This document shows positions 8,374 to 21,633 of a DNA stretch of 64,000 bases, piece after piece. Source of the stretch: Thermococcus henrietii (GTDB lineage: Archaea; Methanobacteriota_B; Thermococci; Thermococcales; Thermococcaceae). The position numbers and the translations under genes were made by a program. The stretch is taken from the NCBI RefSeq assembly GCF_900198835.1, contig NZ_LT900021.1, forward strand, positions 62,001 to 126,000, read 5' to 3'. The notes under the pieces were generated by a model. That model had not been told where the DNA came from. It did not search any database and saw nothing but the letters and a program-made list of their open reading frames with translations. The number at the start of each line of letters is the position of its first letter. Within the stretch, counting starts at the first letter, position 1.

Positions 8374-9525
8374 TCAGAGGATCAGCTCCTCGAAAATTCT
8401 GAGCTTTTCACGGTCCTTCAGGTTTACCCAGTCAAAGATTGAGCCACCGCTCTCCCTCAGCCTGAGGCTCTCAACGAGTTCTTTGTAGATTCCACCGGCT
8501 ATACCGTTGGCTATTACCGCGCTTCCCTCGGCCGCTTCCTTGGCCTTCGCCCTGCTCTCGAGTTTGAGAACCTCGACCGAGAAGCCGTAGCGCCCGAAGG
8601 CATCCTCAAGGGCTTCCTTGACGTCTCTGAAGAACTCCGGAATCCGCGAGAAGCGACCGCTGATGTAGATGCTCTCGGGCCTGACGGAGGGAAGCAGTGA
8701 GAAGACGTCCTTGACGATGGCCTCTATCATGGCACTGTAGCCCTTCGCGACCCTCTCGTCCTCCTTTGCGAGCTTTACGAAGTCCTCGGGCGAAACCGAG
8801 AACGGGTCTATACCGGCAACGTAGGACGCGCCACCCTGGAAGAGGACGAGCTTTCCGAAGTCATCGAGGGCGTTGGCTAGCGCATAGGCCAATTCACCGT
8901 CCATGAAGCCCATTCCGAGGTAGCCGGGGAAGCCGGCCGTTCCGGCCATGGCGTCAACGATTTGGCCGTTTTTGACGGCCATCGCGGAGGTGTAGGCAAA
9001 GCCAACCTCAACCGCTATGAGGTTCGTCTCGGAGTAGGGGATTCCCTTCCTCTCGGCTTCCCTCACCATCGCGAGGGCAACGGTGAAGACCTTGTCGGCC
9101 GTTCCGAGGTCTATCCTGTTGGCCTTCCTCCACTCGGGAACCGTCGGGAGGTGTATGACGCCGGGGGTGAAGTAGACGTTCAAATCCCTGGCTTCCCTGA
9201 GGAGGAGCATGAGCTCCCTCAAACCGACTATCTTGAGCCTCCGCTTAACGTCGGCCTCGGTTATGAAGGTCGCCAGTGCTATCTCTGCATCGGTGGCTTG
9301 CCTCGCGGGTTTGAGCGGTATCCCGTAGCCGCAGGGACCGACGATGGCGTCAATCTTCCCGTGCTCCTCCTGAACCTCGCGAAGAATCTCGACAATTACG
9401 GCCGGATTCTCGGTTACCCTGTTCCTGTCCACGGATACGTCGACTATTACCTCCCCAGTCTCGTCGTCGAAGCCGAACAAATCCATGCTCTTCGTTCCGG
9501 AGTCTATACCAACTGCCTTAACCAC
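8374..9525 (-). CDS. DUF1464 family protein, ASKHA (butyrate/acetate kinase-like) fold
   Basis: 383 residues from a GTG at 9525, chosen because GGTGGTGGA lies five bases upstream. It begins with the ASKHA phosphate-1 motif VGIDSGTKSMDLFGFD and has a second glycine-rich loop FQGGASYVAGIDP near the middle and YISGRFSRIPEFF late. The family is annotated as DUF1464, related to acyl kinases and BadF-type ATPases; no function is established that I know of. It overlaps the end of the beta-RFAP synthase gene by eight bases, so the two are translated together and may share a pathway. Confidence 0.85.
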   Translation of the reverse strand: MVKAVGIDSGTKSMDLFGFDDETGEVIVDVSVDRNRVTENPAVIVEILREVQEEHGKIDAIVGPCGYGIPLKPARQATDAEIALATFITEADVKRRLKIVGLRELMLLLREARDLNVYFTPGVIHLPTVPEWRKANRIDLGTADKVFTVALAMVREAERKGIPYSETNLIAVEVGFAYTSAMAVKNGQIVDAMAGTAGFPGYLGMGFMDGELAYALANALDDFGKLVLFQGGASYVAGIDPFSVSPEDFVKLAKEDERVAKGYSAMIEAIVKDVFSLLPSVRPESIYISGRFSRIPEFFRDVKEALEDAFGRYGFSVEVLKLESRAKAKEAAEGSAVIANGIAGGIYKELVESLRLRESGGSIFDWVNLKDREKLRIFEELIL

Positions 9526-10471
9526 GCTCCACCACCATCCCCCTGTTGTCAACGCCCGTAACGAAAACCTCTCCGCCGTCGCCGTTCTCGCGGAGGAAAT
9601 TCTCCACGAGGGATTTTAGTCTTTCCGCTTGAGCCTGGCCTTTGACGAGGCCGTAGAAGGTCGGCCCCCAACTCGTCTGGCAGGCGCAGTAGGCTTCGTT
9701 CAGCATTAGCTTGATGCCCTCGTTCACAAGGTCACAACAGTAGACGTTCTCCTGGTAGTCGCTCCAGAACTCCCCGAGAAGGTGGTTGAACTGGTAGAGG
9801 CCCTCCCCAAAGGTTTTGATGTCCCGCTCGACGAACGCGGGCAGGATTTTCATGAGCACTATCCTCGACAGCCTGTCCGCTAATTCCGGTGGCATCTTCT
9901 TGAGGTTTCCGAGTATCTCGTCCTCGCGCTTCCTGATTTCGGCGAGGGCCTTTCTTGGAGTCTCGGGAATTGCCACGACGAAGAGCCAGTCGCCCGGAAA
10001 GTCGCCCCTGAAAATCAGCGGGGGAACGACCTTCTCGCGTTTGTCCACAGGGAAGCCGCCCTCGTAGATGAAACCGCCGACCTTGAGGGCGTAGAAGCCG
10101 AGGGCCGTTATGAGACCCCGCCTTACAGCCAACGCCACCTCCTCAAGCGAGAGGTTCAGGTTGTAGAGTTCGCTCACGGCCATTCCTATGCTCAGGGCGA
10201 GGGTAGTGTGGAAGCCGATTCCAACCCACTTCGGGATGTAGCTCCTCACCGTAACCTCAACGGGCGGGAAGTCGTAGCGCTCGCGGAGCCTCGAAAGGAA
10301 CTTCAACGCGTCTTCGTCGTTGGAGCGGTCCTTTTCAGCTTCTCTGACTTCTATTTCGAGGCGTGGCTTTTCTATGGCGAAGCCAACCGTTCCGTAGAGC
10401 CGTCCCATGTCCCCGCTCAGGTCGGGGTTTCCAGTATGCAGATGAGCCGGCGCGCTAATCCTCACCACCAT
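9518..10471 (-). CDS. beta-ribofuranosylaminobenzene 5'-phosphate synthase family (GHMP superfamily)
   Basis: 317 residues from the ATG at 10471, which has GGTGAT upstream; an ATG two codons earlier sits too close to that site. The N-terminus RISAPAHLHTGNPDLSGD and the GHMP-like loop PKWVGIGFHTTLALSIGMA are typical of beta-RFAP synthase, the first step from 4-hydroxybenzoate or 4-aminobenzoate and PRPP to methanopterin-type pterins. Thermococcales make modified folates, so the enzyme fits even without methanogenesis. The window also carries PRPP synthetase, though far away (20.7 kb). It is divergent from the methyltransferase at 10527. Confidence 0.88.
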   Translation of the reverse strand: MVVRISAPAHLHTGNPDLSGDMGRLYGTVGFAIEKPRLEIEVREAEKDRSNDEDALKFLSRLRERYDFPPVEVTVRSYIPKWVGIGFHTTLALSIGMAVSELYNLNLSLEEVALAVRRGLITALGFYALKVGGFIYEGGFPVDKREKVVPPLIFRGDFPGDWLFVVAIPETPRKALAEIRKREDEILGNLKKMPPELADRLSRIVLMKILPAFVERDIKTFGEGLYQFNHLLGEFWSDYQENVYCCDLVNEGIKLMLNEAYCACQTSWGPTFYGLVKGQAQAERLKSLVENFLRENGDGGEVFVTGVDNRGMVVERG

Positions 10472-10526
10472 GTCCATCACCGGAAACTTCGGATACCTAT
10501 TTAAGGACTCGTGAGGACTCAAAAAC

Positions 10527-11213
10527 ATGACGTTCGAGGAGTACTATTCGGCCTTCAAAGCCTACAGCGACATCTATTCCGACGAGTACAGGAAGAGGAT
10601 TGAGAACCTTGAACCGCTCCTGATGAAGTTCATGAAGGAAAAGGGGAAAGTCCTCGACCTCGGCTGTGGGGCGGGGGGCTTCTCGTTCCTGCTTGAGGAT
10701 TTGGGCTTCACCGTCGTTGGCGTTGACAACAGCGACTACATGCTCTCCCTCGCAAGGGGTTTTGCCAAAGAGAAGGGCTCGAAGGTGGAGTTTGTAAAGG
10801 CAGATGCGAGGGAGTTGCCATTCGAAGATAACACCTTTGACTACGTCCTCTTCATCGACAACCTCGTCCACTTCGAACCCCTCGACCTCGGAAAGGCGTT
10901 CCGCGAGATGGCGAGGGTTCTGAAGCCCGGCGGAAAGCTAATCCTCCAGTTCACCGACCTGAGGACGCTCCTTCCGGTTCTCATGAACGGACAGGTAATC
11001 GGCGCTGAATACTGGATTAGCAAAGTTTTGCCAGACAAGGACGAGAAAACCGTCCTGATAGAGTTCCAGAGCGAGGAGAAGTCCTTCAGAGTTCGCTTCA
11101 ACGTCTGGGGAAAGACAGCGGTGGAACTCTTAGCGAAGCTCTACTTCAGGAAGGTCGGGGAAGAAAAGATAAACGAGCACACCTACCTCCAGGTATACCT
11201 GCCGAAAAAATGA
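10527..11213 (+). CDS. class I SAM-dependent methyltransferase
   Basis: 228 residues. Motif I is VLDLGCGAGG (42-51), then VVGVDNSDYML as motif II, KADARELPFEDNTFDYVLF as motif III/IV, and RVLKPGGKLIL. This is the methyltransferase 11 type, acting on a small molecule, cofactor or macromolecule that cannot be read. The promoter TATTTAAGG lies between it and the divergent beta-RFAP synthase gene. The gene ends one base before the end of the convergent lysS gene. Confidence 0.85.
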   Translation: MTFEEYYSAFKAYSDIYSDEYRKRIENLEPLLMKFMKEKGKVLDLGCGAGGFSFLLEDLGFTVVGVDNSDYMLSLARGFAKEKGSKVEFVKADARELPFEDNTFDYVLFIDNLVHFEPLDLGKAFREMARVLKPGGKLILQFTDLRTLLPVLMNGQVIGAEYWISKVLPDKDEKTVLIEFQSEEKSFRVRFNVWGKTAVELLAKLYFRKVGEEKINEHTYLQVYLPKK

Positions 11214-11214
11214 A

Positions 11215-12792
11215 TTAAGCCTCGAAGCGAAGCCTTTTGACCACGAACTCCTTGTCGAGCGAGGCCAAGAATGGGGCCAGCCTCGGCCCGCGGTCCTTTC
11301 CTATGAAGAGGTTGTAGAGTGCTTTGAACCACTCCTTGCTCGGGATTCCACGCTTCTTGGCAACATCGAAGATTGCGTTGTTGAGCTCATCAACGGTGAA
11401 GGTATTGGCCTCAATCCAGTCCGCTAATTCTCTCATCGCCTCCCTGATTTCGGGCTTGAGTTCGAGCTGGGGAAGTTCTTCGAGAAGGCTGAACTTGACG
11501 TTCTCAGGGGCGTACTTCTCGACCCAGTTCTTGGCGAGCCTGATGCGGAGCCTTATTCTCTCGAGGTCCTCTTTGCTCAGGTTCTCGGGAACGTGGCCCT
11601 GCTCCTGGAGAACCCTGATTATTCCATCCTCGTCGAGGTGGGGCATCTGGACGAGAGTGACGAGGAAGCGGAAGGGCGCCTGAGCGATAAGCCTCTCCGG
11701 AACCTTCGGCATCGAGAGCTCGTAGGTTCTCTTGAGTTCCTCTTCCTCCTCCGGGTTCTTTGCGTGCTCAAGGCCGAAGTAAATCCTCTCGACCTTGTCG
11801 AACTCGTCGTAGAGGTTGAGCAGGCCGAGACCGAGGTCTATCTTGAGTTCCTTGTTGGGCCTCGCCTTGGCGTAGATGAAGCGGATTATTCCCGGCTCGA
11901 GCACCTCGTAGAGGTCGCTGAGGAGGATAACGTTGCCCTTGCTTCCACTCATCTTGCCCTTCTGCCCCTTGATTCCAACGAACTCGTACATGAGCGTCAT
12001 CGGGGCCTTCCAGCCGAAGACCTTCTCGGAAATCTCCCTTCCTGTGTCGTAGGAGCTTCCGGCGGCGAGGTGGTCTTTTCCAGCGGGCTCGAAGTCCACC
12101 CTGAAGTGGGCCCAGCGCATCGGCCAGTCAACGCGCCAGCGGAGCTTAACGTTGCCCTCCCTTATGTCGGTCTCGCCTTCATCGCCACAGTGCTCACAGC
12201 GGTATTTAACCTTCCACCCGCCGTCCCACGAGACGAACTTCGCTTCTCTTCTGCACTTCGGGCAGTAGACCATAACAGGTTGCCAGTCGTCCTCGAGGGG
12301 CGGTTGCTTGGCCCTCTCACGGTACTTGTCGAGAACGGCCTTAATCTCGTCGCGCTTTTCGAGGGCGAGCCTTATCTCGTCGGCGTACTCGCCGGACTTG
12401 TACAGCTCGCTCGCGTAGAGGAAATCAACCTCAATGCCAAGCTTTCTCACTTCCTCCTCGAACTTCTCCATGAAGTGCTCCGCGTAGCTGTCGTGACAGC
12501 CCCAGGGGTCGGGGACCTCGCGAACCGGTTTCGTGAGGTGCTCCTTCCACTCCTGCGGGACGTTCTTGGGGACTTTTCTAAATCTGTCGTAGTCGTCCCA
12601 CATGTGGATGTGCCTGACCTTTTTGCCTCTGTCCCTCAGGGCGTGGCCCACTATGTAGGCCGTGAAGAACTCTCTAAAATTGCCTATGTGAACGTAACCG
12701 CTCGGCGTGATTCCGCTCTCGACCACGTACTCTTCCTTGTCGCCCCTTTCGCGGATTATCTTTTCGGCCATGTAGTCAGCCCAGTGAACCAT
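11215..12792 (-). CDS. lysS: class I lysyl-tRNA synthetase
   Basis: 525 residues from the ATG at 12792 (GGTGGTGAG upstream), the usual length. It carries the class I signatures HIGN (35-38) and KMSGSKG (280-286), plus a zinc-type cysteine set CPKC (177-180) and CEHC (199-202) in the inserted domain. It charges tRNA-Lys with lysine in the cytoplasm. Archaea such as Thermococcales use this class I enzyme rather than the bacterial class II form. A TATA-like CTTAAAAGCC lies at about 12822-12832. In-frame codons upstream of 12792 are past the ribosome binding site and are not used. Confidence 0.96.
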   Translation of the reverse strand: MVHWADYMAEKIIRERGDKEEYVVESGITPSGYVHIGNFREFFTAYIVGHALRDRGKKVRHIHMWDDYDRFRKVPKNVPQEWKEHLTKPVREVPDPWGCHDSYAEHFMEKFEEEVRKLGIEVDFLYASELYKSGEYADEIRLALEKRDEIKAVLDKYRERAKQPPLEDDWQPVMVYCPKCRREAKFVSWDGGWKVKYRCEHCGDEGETDIREGNVKLRWRVDWPMRWAHFRVDFEPAGKDHLAAGSSYDTGREISEKVFGWKAPMTLMYEFVGIKGQKGKMSGSKGNVILLSDLYEVLEPGIIRFIYAKARPNKELKIDLGLGLLNLYDEFDKVERIYFGLEHAKNPEEEEELKRTYELSMPKVPERLIAQAPFRFLVTLVQMPHLDEDGIIRVLQEQGHVPENLSKEDLERIRLRIRLAKNWVEKYAPENVKFSLLEELPQLELKPEIREAMRELADWIEANTFTVDELNNAIFDVAKKRGIPSKEWFKALYNLFIGKDRGPRLAPFLASLDKEFVVKRLRFEA

Positions 12793-12863
12793 TCTCACCA
12801 CCGCGCTAAGCTCCTCGAAAGGGCTTTTAAGGTTAGCCACCAATTGGACAACTCTCCAAAAGA

Positions 12864-12879
12864 AAAGTTTATAAACTTT
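12864..12879 (+). promoter_or_regulatory. perfectly palindromic 16-bp TATA element
   Basis: AAAGTTTATAAACTTT reads the same on both strands. It lies about 40 bp before the ATG at 12919 and 72 bp before the divergent lysS start. It serves as TATA box for the plus-strand gene. Its symmetry could also allow firing to the left, although lysS has its own TATA-like element nearer its start. Confidence 0.6.
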
Positions 12880-12918
12880 GAGAGTAAGAACTACTGAACA
12901 ATGTAACAGGTGGACGCC

Positions 12919-13788
12919 ATGGAGTTCGAACTGAAGGGGATGAACGTATTCTTCCCGGCGTCGCTGGAGATTCAGGAGGAGCTACTCAAGGCCGGCTTTA
13001 AGGTACCGTACGACAAGGAAACCGGAAGGAGAACCCCCATCCCTGTGGTTTCGAGCTCGATGGACGGGCGAAAGCTGAGACGCGGGAGACTGCTGAAGGC
13101 GGGGGATTTTGAAACGAAAAGTAAATTCGCGGTGATTCCCGAGGAGAGGGCTTTCATCGAGCTCGAGGTTACAGAGAAGGACTTTCTCTTGATAAGGCCG
13201 AAGCCCCTGGAGTACCACCTCGAGGAGCTCGGCTTTCTCTCGGTTCCGCCGAGGCTCTGGGGAACGTGGGCGAGCTTCTCACTGCCCTTCTCAGCTTACG
13301 ATGCGCTCCTTTCAGGGCTGGAAGAGTTTAAGGAGGATAGAAAGGGTTTTTACACAGCTTCAAAAGGCTCAAGGGGCAGGATTGAGGTCTACGCATACAA
13401 GGGGAGGACGAGGAAGGACCTTGGGATTCCTGTTTTCGGCTACTCCCTCGGACTCCACGGCCTAACCCTTGCGGAGGAGTACCTGAGGGAAAAAGCCGAA
13501 GAAAACGGCGTCCCCGAGGAGAGGCTTCGCTACCTCAAGCTCGGCCTGAGGAAGAGGAAGGAAACCAAGGCCGGCCTCAGGGTCGGAATCGTCTGGGAGA
13601 ACGGAACGCCCGTTGAGGTTACCCTCAAGCTCTCGACGACGGAGCCGAGGGTCAGAATTCAGGGCCTCTACGGCGAGCTGGTTGGGAAGTCGAGGGGAGA
13701 GCTGACGAGAACGGACGACTGGTACATCGTGGTTCACGCTTCCGACTTCATCACCGCCCTTGAAACCGTTGGAGGGACGTTCGGATAA
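12919..13788 (+). CDS. hypothetical protein, mixed alpha/beta, unrecognised
   Basis: 289 residues from the ATG at 12919, five bases after AGGTGG. I do not recognise the family. It has no signal peptide or membrane helix. The first 100 residues are beta-rich and basic ([22 protein letters not shown], shown only in part); the middle has a helical hairpin [19 protein letters not shown]; the C-terminal part is beta-rich again. Own promoter at 12864. The lysine- and arginine-rich surface would fit nucleic acid binding, but that is only a guess. Confidence 0.8.
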   Translation: MEFELKGMNVFFPASLEIQEELLKAGFKVPYDKETGRRTPIPVVSSSMDGRKLRRGRLLKAGDFETKSKFAVIPEERAFIELEVTEKDFLLIRPKPLEYHLEELGFLSVPPRLWGTWASFSLPFSAYDALLSGLEEFKEDRKGFYTASKGSRGRIEVYAYKGRTRKDLGIPVFGYSLGLHGLTLAEEYLREKAEENGVPEERLRYLKLGLRKRKETKAGLRVGIVWENGTPVEVTLKLSTTEPRVRIQGLYGELVGKSRGELTRTDDWYIVVHASDFITALETVGGTFG

Positions 13789-13828
13789 AGTTATTAGGTT
13801 CGGCCCATTTCATTTTTTGGTGGAATCA

Positions 13829-14437
13829 ATGTTCGAGTGGTTGCCCTACGCGGGTTTAGCGGCCCTGCTCATACTGCTTGCAATCGGTTTCACGAGGAAG
13901 CTGGGCGAGGAATGGGCGTGGATAAACAGAAAGATAATTCACTTCAGCATCGTTCCGGCGGTTCTAATGTTCTACCGCGGAAAAATTCCCGCGGAGGTTT
14001 TCAGCGCTTCTGCTTTCGCCTTTGCCCTGTTCCAGCTGTGGCCCCACATCAAAAGGCGGGAGTTCTCGTGGTACCAGATAGAGCACAACTACGGGGAGGT
14101 CTTCTTCGCGTTTTCGGCATCGATAATACCCCTTGTTTTGCCGAGGGAGTACGCGACTGCCCTTTTGCTCGCGATGGCAATCAGCGATGGGGTAACCGGA
14201 GTGGTAAGGCACTACTACTTTAGAAGGCACGGCTTCAACGTGAAGCTCAAGAAACACTGGACTGGAAGCCTAGCGTATCTAATAACCGCCCTTGCGATAG
14301 CGCTCGCTTTCCTCGACGGTGGTGCAATAAGAAAGATGGCGTGGGCCGTGTTGCTGACCCTCGCGGAGTATCAGCCGTGGCTCGACGACAACTTGGCCGT
14401 TCCGCTGGTGGGAAGCCTGCTGTTCCTTCTCTACTGA
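13829..14437 (+). CDS. dolichol/polyprenol kinase-like membrane protein
   Basis: 202 residues from the ATG at 13829, after GGTGGA. It has six or seven hydrophobic helices and the family pattern NRKIIHFSIVPAVL near residue 38, AMAISDGVTGVVRHYY in the middle and KKHWTGSLAYLI. This is the pattern of the CTP-dependent polyprenol/diacylglycerol kinase and phosphatidate cytidylyltransferase-like group. It would phosphorylate an isoprenoid alcohol in the membrane, feeding glycan-carrier recycling or lipid salvage. Its start follows 41 bp after the previous gene. Substrate uncertain. Confidence 0.75.
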   Translation: MFEWLPYAGLAALLILLAIGFTRKLGEEWAWINRKIIHFSIVPAVLMFYRGKIPAEVFSASAFAFALFQLWPHIKRREFSWYQIEHNYGEVFFAFSASIIPLVLPREYATALLLAMAISDGVTGVVRHYYFRRHGFNVKLKKHWTGSLAYLITALAIALAFLDGGAIRKMAWAVLLTLAEYQPWLDDNLAVPLVGSLLFLLY

Positions 14438-14997
14438 GCCCACCTGACCTTCAGGCTGTCCTTCTTCACCTTTTTGAACTCCTCAACGAGTGCCCTTCCA
14501 GTCCTCTCCATGAACTCCTCAACGTCGGTGATGCCAACTTCCTTGAGGCCTATTGCCTCCACTCCCTCAGGAATGCCCCTAGCCTCGACGTTTATCCCGA
14601 TGTGGATTTTGACGCTTACCGGGGAAACCGTTGCTATCGAGATGCTGAGCTTTCTCCCGTTCACGTAGATGTCGTCGCCCTTTCTCTCAGTCTTCACGCC
14701 GTATTCAGCCAGAACCTCACAGAGCTTGGCTATGAAGAGCTTCTGGAGCGTTGAGGCGAAGAGCGTGTTCACCAAGTCGAAAACCTCGATGATGTAGTGC
14801 ACCATGTCGTCGCTCCTGATTTCCTTGCTCGCGCGGAGGTCCTCTATGTCAATCATCTCCTCGACCTTGACGTCGCACTTTCCGCGGAAGACGACGAGCG
14901 AGTTTCCGAGGATTCCAAAGTTCCTGTAGGCCCAGTGGCTTCCTATCGCGGAGCCGTCGTAGTCTATGCGTTTGTCTTTAACGACTAACAACTCCAT
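14431..14997 (-). CDS. DUF366 family protein
   Basis: 188 residues from the ATG at 14997, preceded by GGGGTGAT. The opening ELLVVKDKRIDYDGSAIGSHW and the following RNFGILGNSLVVFRGKCDV are typical of DUF366, an archaeal family of unknown function, possibly of the biotin/lipoate ligase-like fold. No membrane helix. Its 3' end overlaps the convergent polyprenol kinase-like gene by seven bases. It follows the HAD gene with the start inside the intergenic region, so the two likely form one transcript. Confidence 0.78.
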   Translation of the reverse strand: MELLVVKDKRIDYDGSAIGSHWAYRNFGILGNSLVVFRGKCDVKVEEMIDIEDLRASKEIRSDDMVHYIIEVFDLVNTLFASTLQKLFIAKLCEVLAEYGVKTERKGDDIYVNGRKLSISIATVSPVSVKIHIGINVEARGIPEGVEAIGLKEVGITDVEEFMERTGRALVEEFKKVKKDSLKVRWAQ

Positions 14998-15001
14998 GAT
15001 A

Positions 15002-15478
15002 TCACCCCAGCTTTTGGAGTAGTTGTTTAAGCTCCTCAAAACTCTTTACATCCACCCACATGTGGATGAAATCCACACCGGGAACGGCCATTTTGACGCC
15101 GTCGATGTGAATCACCCGGTCGTCAATGTAAATGACGTCGTCGATATCATAGCCGATGGAGCGAAGCTCCTCGATGGTTCTTCGAATCATATCGCCCTTG
15201 TCAGGATGGCCTTCGATTTTTGGAAACATGAAGTAGTCCCATAGACCAAAGCCCTCGAGAATCGGCCTTACCCTCTCCTCGATGTTCCAGCTCGCAATGC
15301 TTAGAATGAACCTATCGCTCGCCCATTCAATGAACTCGCGGACGCCGGGAAAGAGACAGAGTTTTTGGCCGAGGGAATCTGTTAAACAATCACCGCCAAA
15401 CTCGTAAGGCGGAACCAAAGCAGAAGCGTCCTCGTGGCCCCAGAGGGTGCCGTCTAAATCAAGAACGAGCAGTCTCAT
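15002..15478 (-). CDS. HAD-superfamily phosphatase, MDP-1-like
   Basis: 158 residues from the ATG at 15478 (GGTGATT upstream). The catalytic motif LDLDGTLWG (Asp5 nucleophile, Asp7 acid/base in this numbering by eye) is followed by SIASWN (motif II) and the C-terminal VIYIDDRVIHID (motif III/IV). The tryptophan after DGTL and the lack of a large cap domain point to the magnesium-dependent phosphatase-1 group. Substrate not known. Upstream lies the end of the rRNA operon, and its own AT-rich promoter AAAAATTAAAAT sits at about 15509-15520. Confidence 0.85.
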   Translation of the reverse strand: MRLLVLDLDGTLWGHEDASALVPPYEFGGDCLTDSLGQKLCLFPGVREFIEWASDRFILSIASWNIEERVRPILEGFGLWDYFMFPKIEGHPDKGDMIRRTIEELRSIGYDIDDVIYIDDRVIHIDGVKMAVPGVDFIHMWVDVKSFEELKQLLQKLG

Positions 15479-15562
15479 GGAAATCACCGGGAGAGGGTAT
15501 CACAGAGAATTTTAATTTTTGCGGATGGATTCTTGCAGAAGAGTCGAGTTAAGTTAAGTCAT

Positions 15563-15592
15563 GATGAGGGCCGTGCATAGGCGAGCTGGTCT
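15563..15592 (-). repeat. 3' arm of the 23S rRNA processing stem
   Basis: The 29 bases here are perfectly complementary to 18645-18673. In the transcript they pair across the whole 23S rRNA and bring its ends together, as in other archaeal rRNA operons. After one mismatch the pairing continues for four more bases (GTCA/TGAC). Such stems are cut by the splicing endonuclease EndA, whose gene is at 43.1 kb. Confidence 0.85.
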
Positions 15593-18640
<3,048 letters not shown>

Positions 18641-18644
18641 TTCT

Positions 18645-18675
18645 GGACCAGCTCGCCTATGCACGGCCCTCATCG
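18645..18675 (-). repeat. 5' arm of the 23S rRNA processing stem
   Basis: Perfect 29-base complement of 15563-15591, directly before the mature 23S 5' end and after tRNA-Ala in the transcript. See the 3' arm. Confidence 0.85.
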
Positions 18676-18739
18676 TGACCCCTGTTCGGGGTCTCAGGCC
18701 CTTCCACCCCGAGCCGAGCTCGGGATGTGCACCTCTTCG

Positions 18740-18816
18740 TGGTGGACCGGCCGGGATTCGAACCCGGGGCCTCCGGCTTGCAAAGCCGGCGCTCTCCCAG
18801 GCTGAGCTACCGGCCC
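18740..18816 (-). tRNA. tRNA-Ala (anticodon UGC), CCA encoded
   Basis: The sequence folds as a full cloverleaf in the 16S-23S spacer, the standard archaeal place. The acceptor stem pairs GGGCCGG with CCGGTCC, which puts a G3:U70 wobble at the alanine identity position. The anticodon loop is CTTTGCAAG (UGC), and the T arm is CCGGGTTCGAATCCCGG. The CCA end is encoded (18740-18742). Mature body without CCA is 18743-18816. Confidence 0.97.
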
Positions 18817-18821
18817 ACGTT

Positions 18822-18857
18822 GGCAGGCCCGGCACCCCTTAAACCCCCCCGGACGGG
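18822..18857 (-). repeat. 3' arm of the 16S rRNA processing stem
   Basis: Complementary to 20409-20444. Pairing comprises a 17-bp block (GGCAGGCCCGGCACCCC with its complement), a small internal loop, an AAACCCCC/GGGGGTTT block and GGACGGG/CCCGTCC. It lies between the 16S 3' end and tRNA-Ala. Confidence 0.85.
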
Positions 18858-18868
18858 TTTCCGGCGAT

Positions 18869-20356
<1,488 letters not shown>

Positions 20357-20738
20357 TGAGCAAGGAGTACGGCCGGTGGAACTCCCCTCAAATGGGGGAG
20401 TACCGATTCCCGTCCGGGGGTTTGGTCGGGGTGCCGGGCCTGCCTTACCCCCGAGGGGTCCGCCTTTCGGCGTTTCCTCGGGAGCGCACCTGGTGTGACC
20501 CGGACTGGAGGGCGGGGTTCATCTTTGGGTGCTTTGCACCCGTTCCCCCCGACGCCGCCGTCTTGGCGTCCGGGTCTTCGTCGCCCCCTGTTCGGGGGCT
20601 CCACCCAATAGGGGCGAACCCCCGCAGTGAAAAATTTTTGCAAAACCCCTTACGGGGGAGATTTTTGAAAAAGAACCTGCTAAAATTGAGAACAGGAATG
20701 CACAAAAATAGACATAAAAATGTTAAAAATTTTTGCAA
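20357..20738 (-). promoter_or_regulatory. rRNA operon leader and AT-rich promoter region
   Basis: About 380 bp without a protein gene. In transcript order (right to left) it starts with a strongly AT-rich stretch (about 20630-20738) containing AAAATTTTT blocks that can serve as TATA elements. A GC-rich leader of about 270 bases follows, with several small hairpins such as CCCCCTGTTCGGGGG, and then the 5' arm of the 16S processing stem at 20409-20444. The exact start site cannot be read. The prs gene ends at 20739, so the promoter begins right behind it. Confidence 0.7.
20409..20444 (-). repeat. 5' arm of the 16S rRNA processing stem
   Basis: Partner of 18822-18857; see there. It lies about 55 bases before the mature 16S 5' end. 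Confidence 0.85.
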
Positions 20739-21578
20739 TCAGAGGCGGAGTATTTCCGGCACAATGCTTATCTTCGAGACGGGAGTGGGTATCGTGTTCG
20801 TGACTGCGAGCTCATCAACAGCCCTACTAACCCTCTCAATGGCACCCTCGGCAAAGACTCCATGAGTGACCCCAACGAATATTTTTCCCGCACCCAATTT
20901 CCTCAAAATCTCGGACGCCTTAACCATGGTCCCTCCGGTGCTTATGATGTCATCAACTATCAGAACGTTCTTGCCCTTAACGTCTATATCAACCGGTCTC
21001 ATCTCAACCTCAGTTGGGGATATGCGCCTCTTCTCGAAGTGGCTGTACTCAAGACCAAGCTCCTCCGCAACCGCCCTAGCCCTCTCACGGGCGCCTTTGT
21101 CGGGGGCGAGGACTATGCCGTCGCCAAGCTTCTCGCGGAAGTAGTCCGCTATGACCCTCGCCGGAGAAACGTTGACCCCCCTACCCGGGAAGTACTTCAG
21201 CGTCTCGGGGTTGTGGAGGTCAAAGATGTAGAGTTCATCGTAGTAGATGCCGAGCGCCTTCATTACCGCCCTCACGCTTACCGGTTCACCCTCCTTCGTG
21301 ACCCTGTCCTGCCTGCTGTAGGCGAAGTAGGGAACGACGGCACGGAGTTTCTTGAAGCCCTTCTCCCTGAGCGCGTCCCCGATGAGAAGCAACTCAACGA
21401 TTTTCTCATCCTGAGGTGCGAAGGTAGAGCTGACGGCCGTTGCCTCATCGCCGGAACCAAGAACCCGAACGTACTTCTCCCCGTCTGGGAACTTCCTCAG
21501 CTCGACCTCGATGATTTCTCCACCGAGTTCCCTGAGCTCCCCCTCAAGGTGCTTCCCACCGCTCCCGATAACGAACAT
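20739..21578 (-). CDS. prs: ribose-phosphate pyrophosphokinase (PRPP synthetase)
   Basis: 279 residues from the ATG at 21578, preceded by GGAGGTGG; this is the short archaeal (class III-like) length. It has the FPDGE motif near residue 30, the catalytic loop YSRQDR (87-92), the divalent-cation site DLHNPE (about 120-125) and the PRPP-binding loop [13 protein letters not shown] (205-217). It makes PRPP from ribose 5-phosphate and ATP for nucleotide, histidine, tryptophan and pterin pathways. It stops right at the rRNA promoter, on the same strand, so read-through into rRNA is possible. Confidence 0.95.
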   Translation of the reverse strand: MFVIGSGGKHLEGELRELGGEIIEVELRKFPDGEKYVRVLGSGDEATAVSSTFAPQDEKIVELLLIGDALREKGFKKLRAVVPYFAYSRQDRVTKEGEPVSVRAVMKALGIYYDELYIFDLHNPETLKYFPGRGVNVSPARVIADYFREKLGDGIVLAPDKGARERARAVAEELGLEYSHFEKRRISPTEVEMRPVDIDVKGKNVLIVDDIISTGGTMVKASEILRKLGAGKIFVGVTHGVFAEGAIERVSRAVDELAVTNTIPTPVSKISIVPEILRL

Positions 21579-21633
21579 AAGCGCCACCTCCTTTGACGGC
21601 TTCCTGTTGAATTACCGCCTTATAAACCCACCG

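Noticed and set aside
11593-12897. 434-codon plus-strand frame opposite lysS
   Set aside because: Complement of a well-marked LysRS gene; the product has no recognisable motif, and antisense frames stay open easily in this GC-rich codon use.
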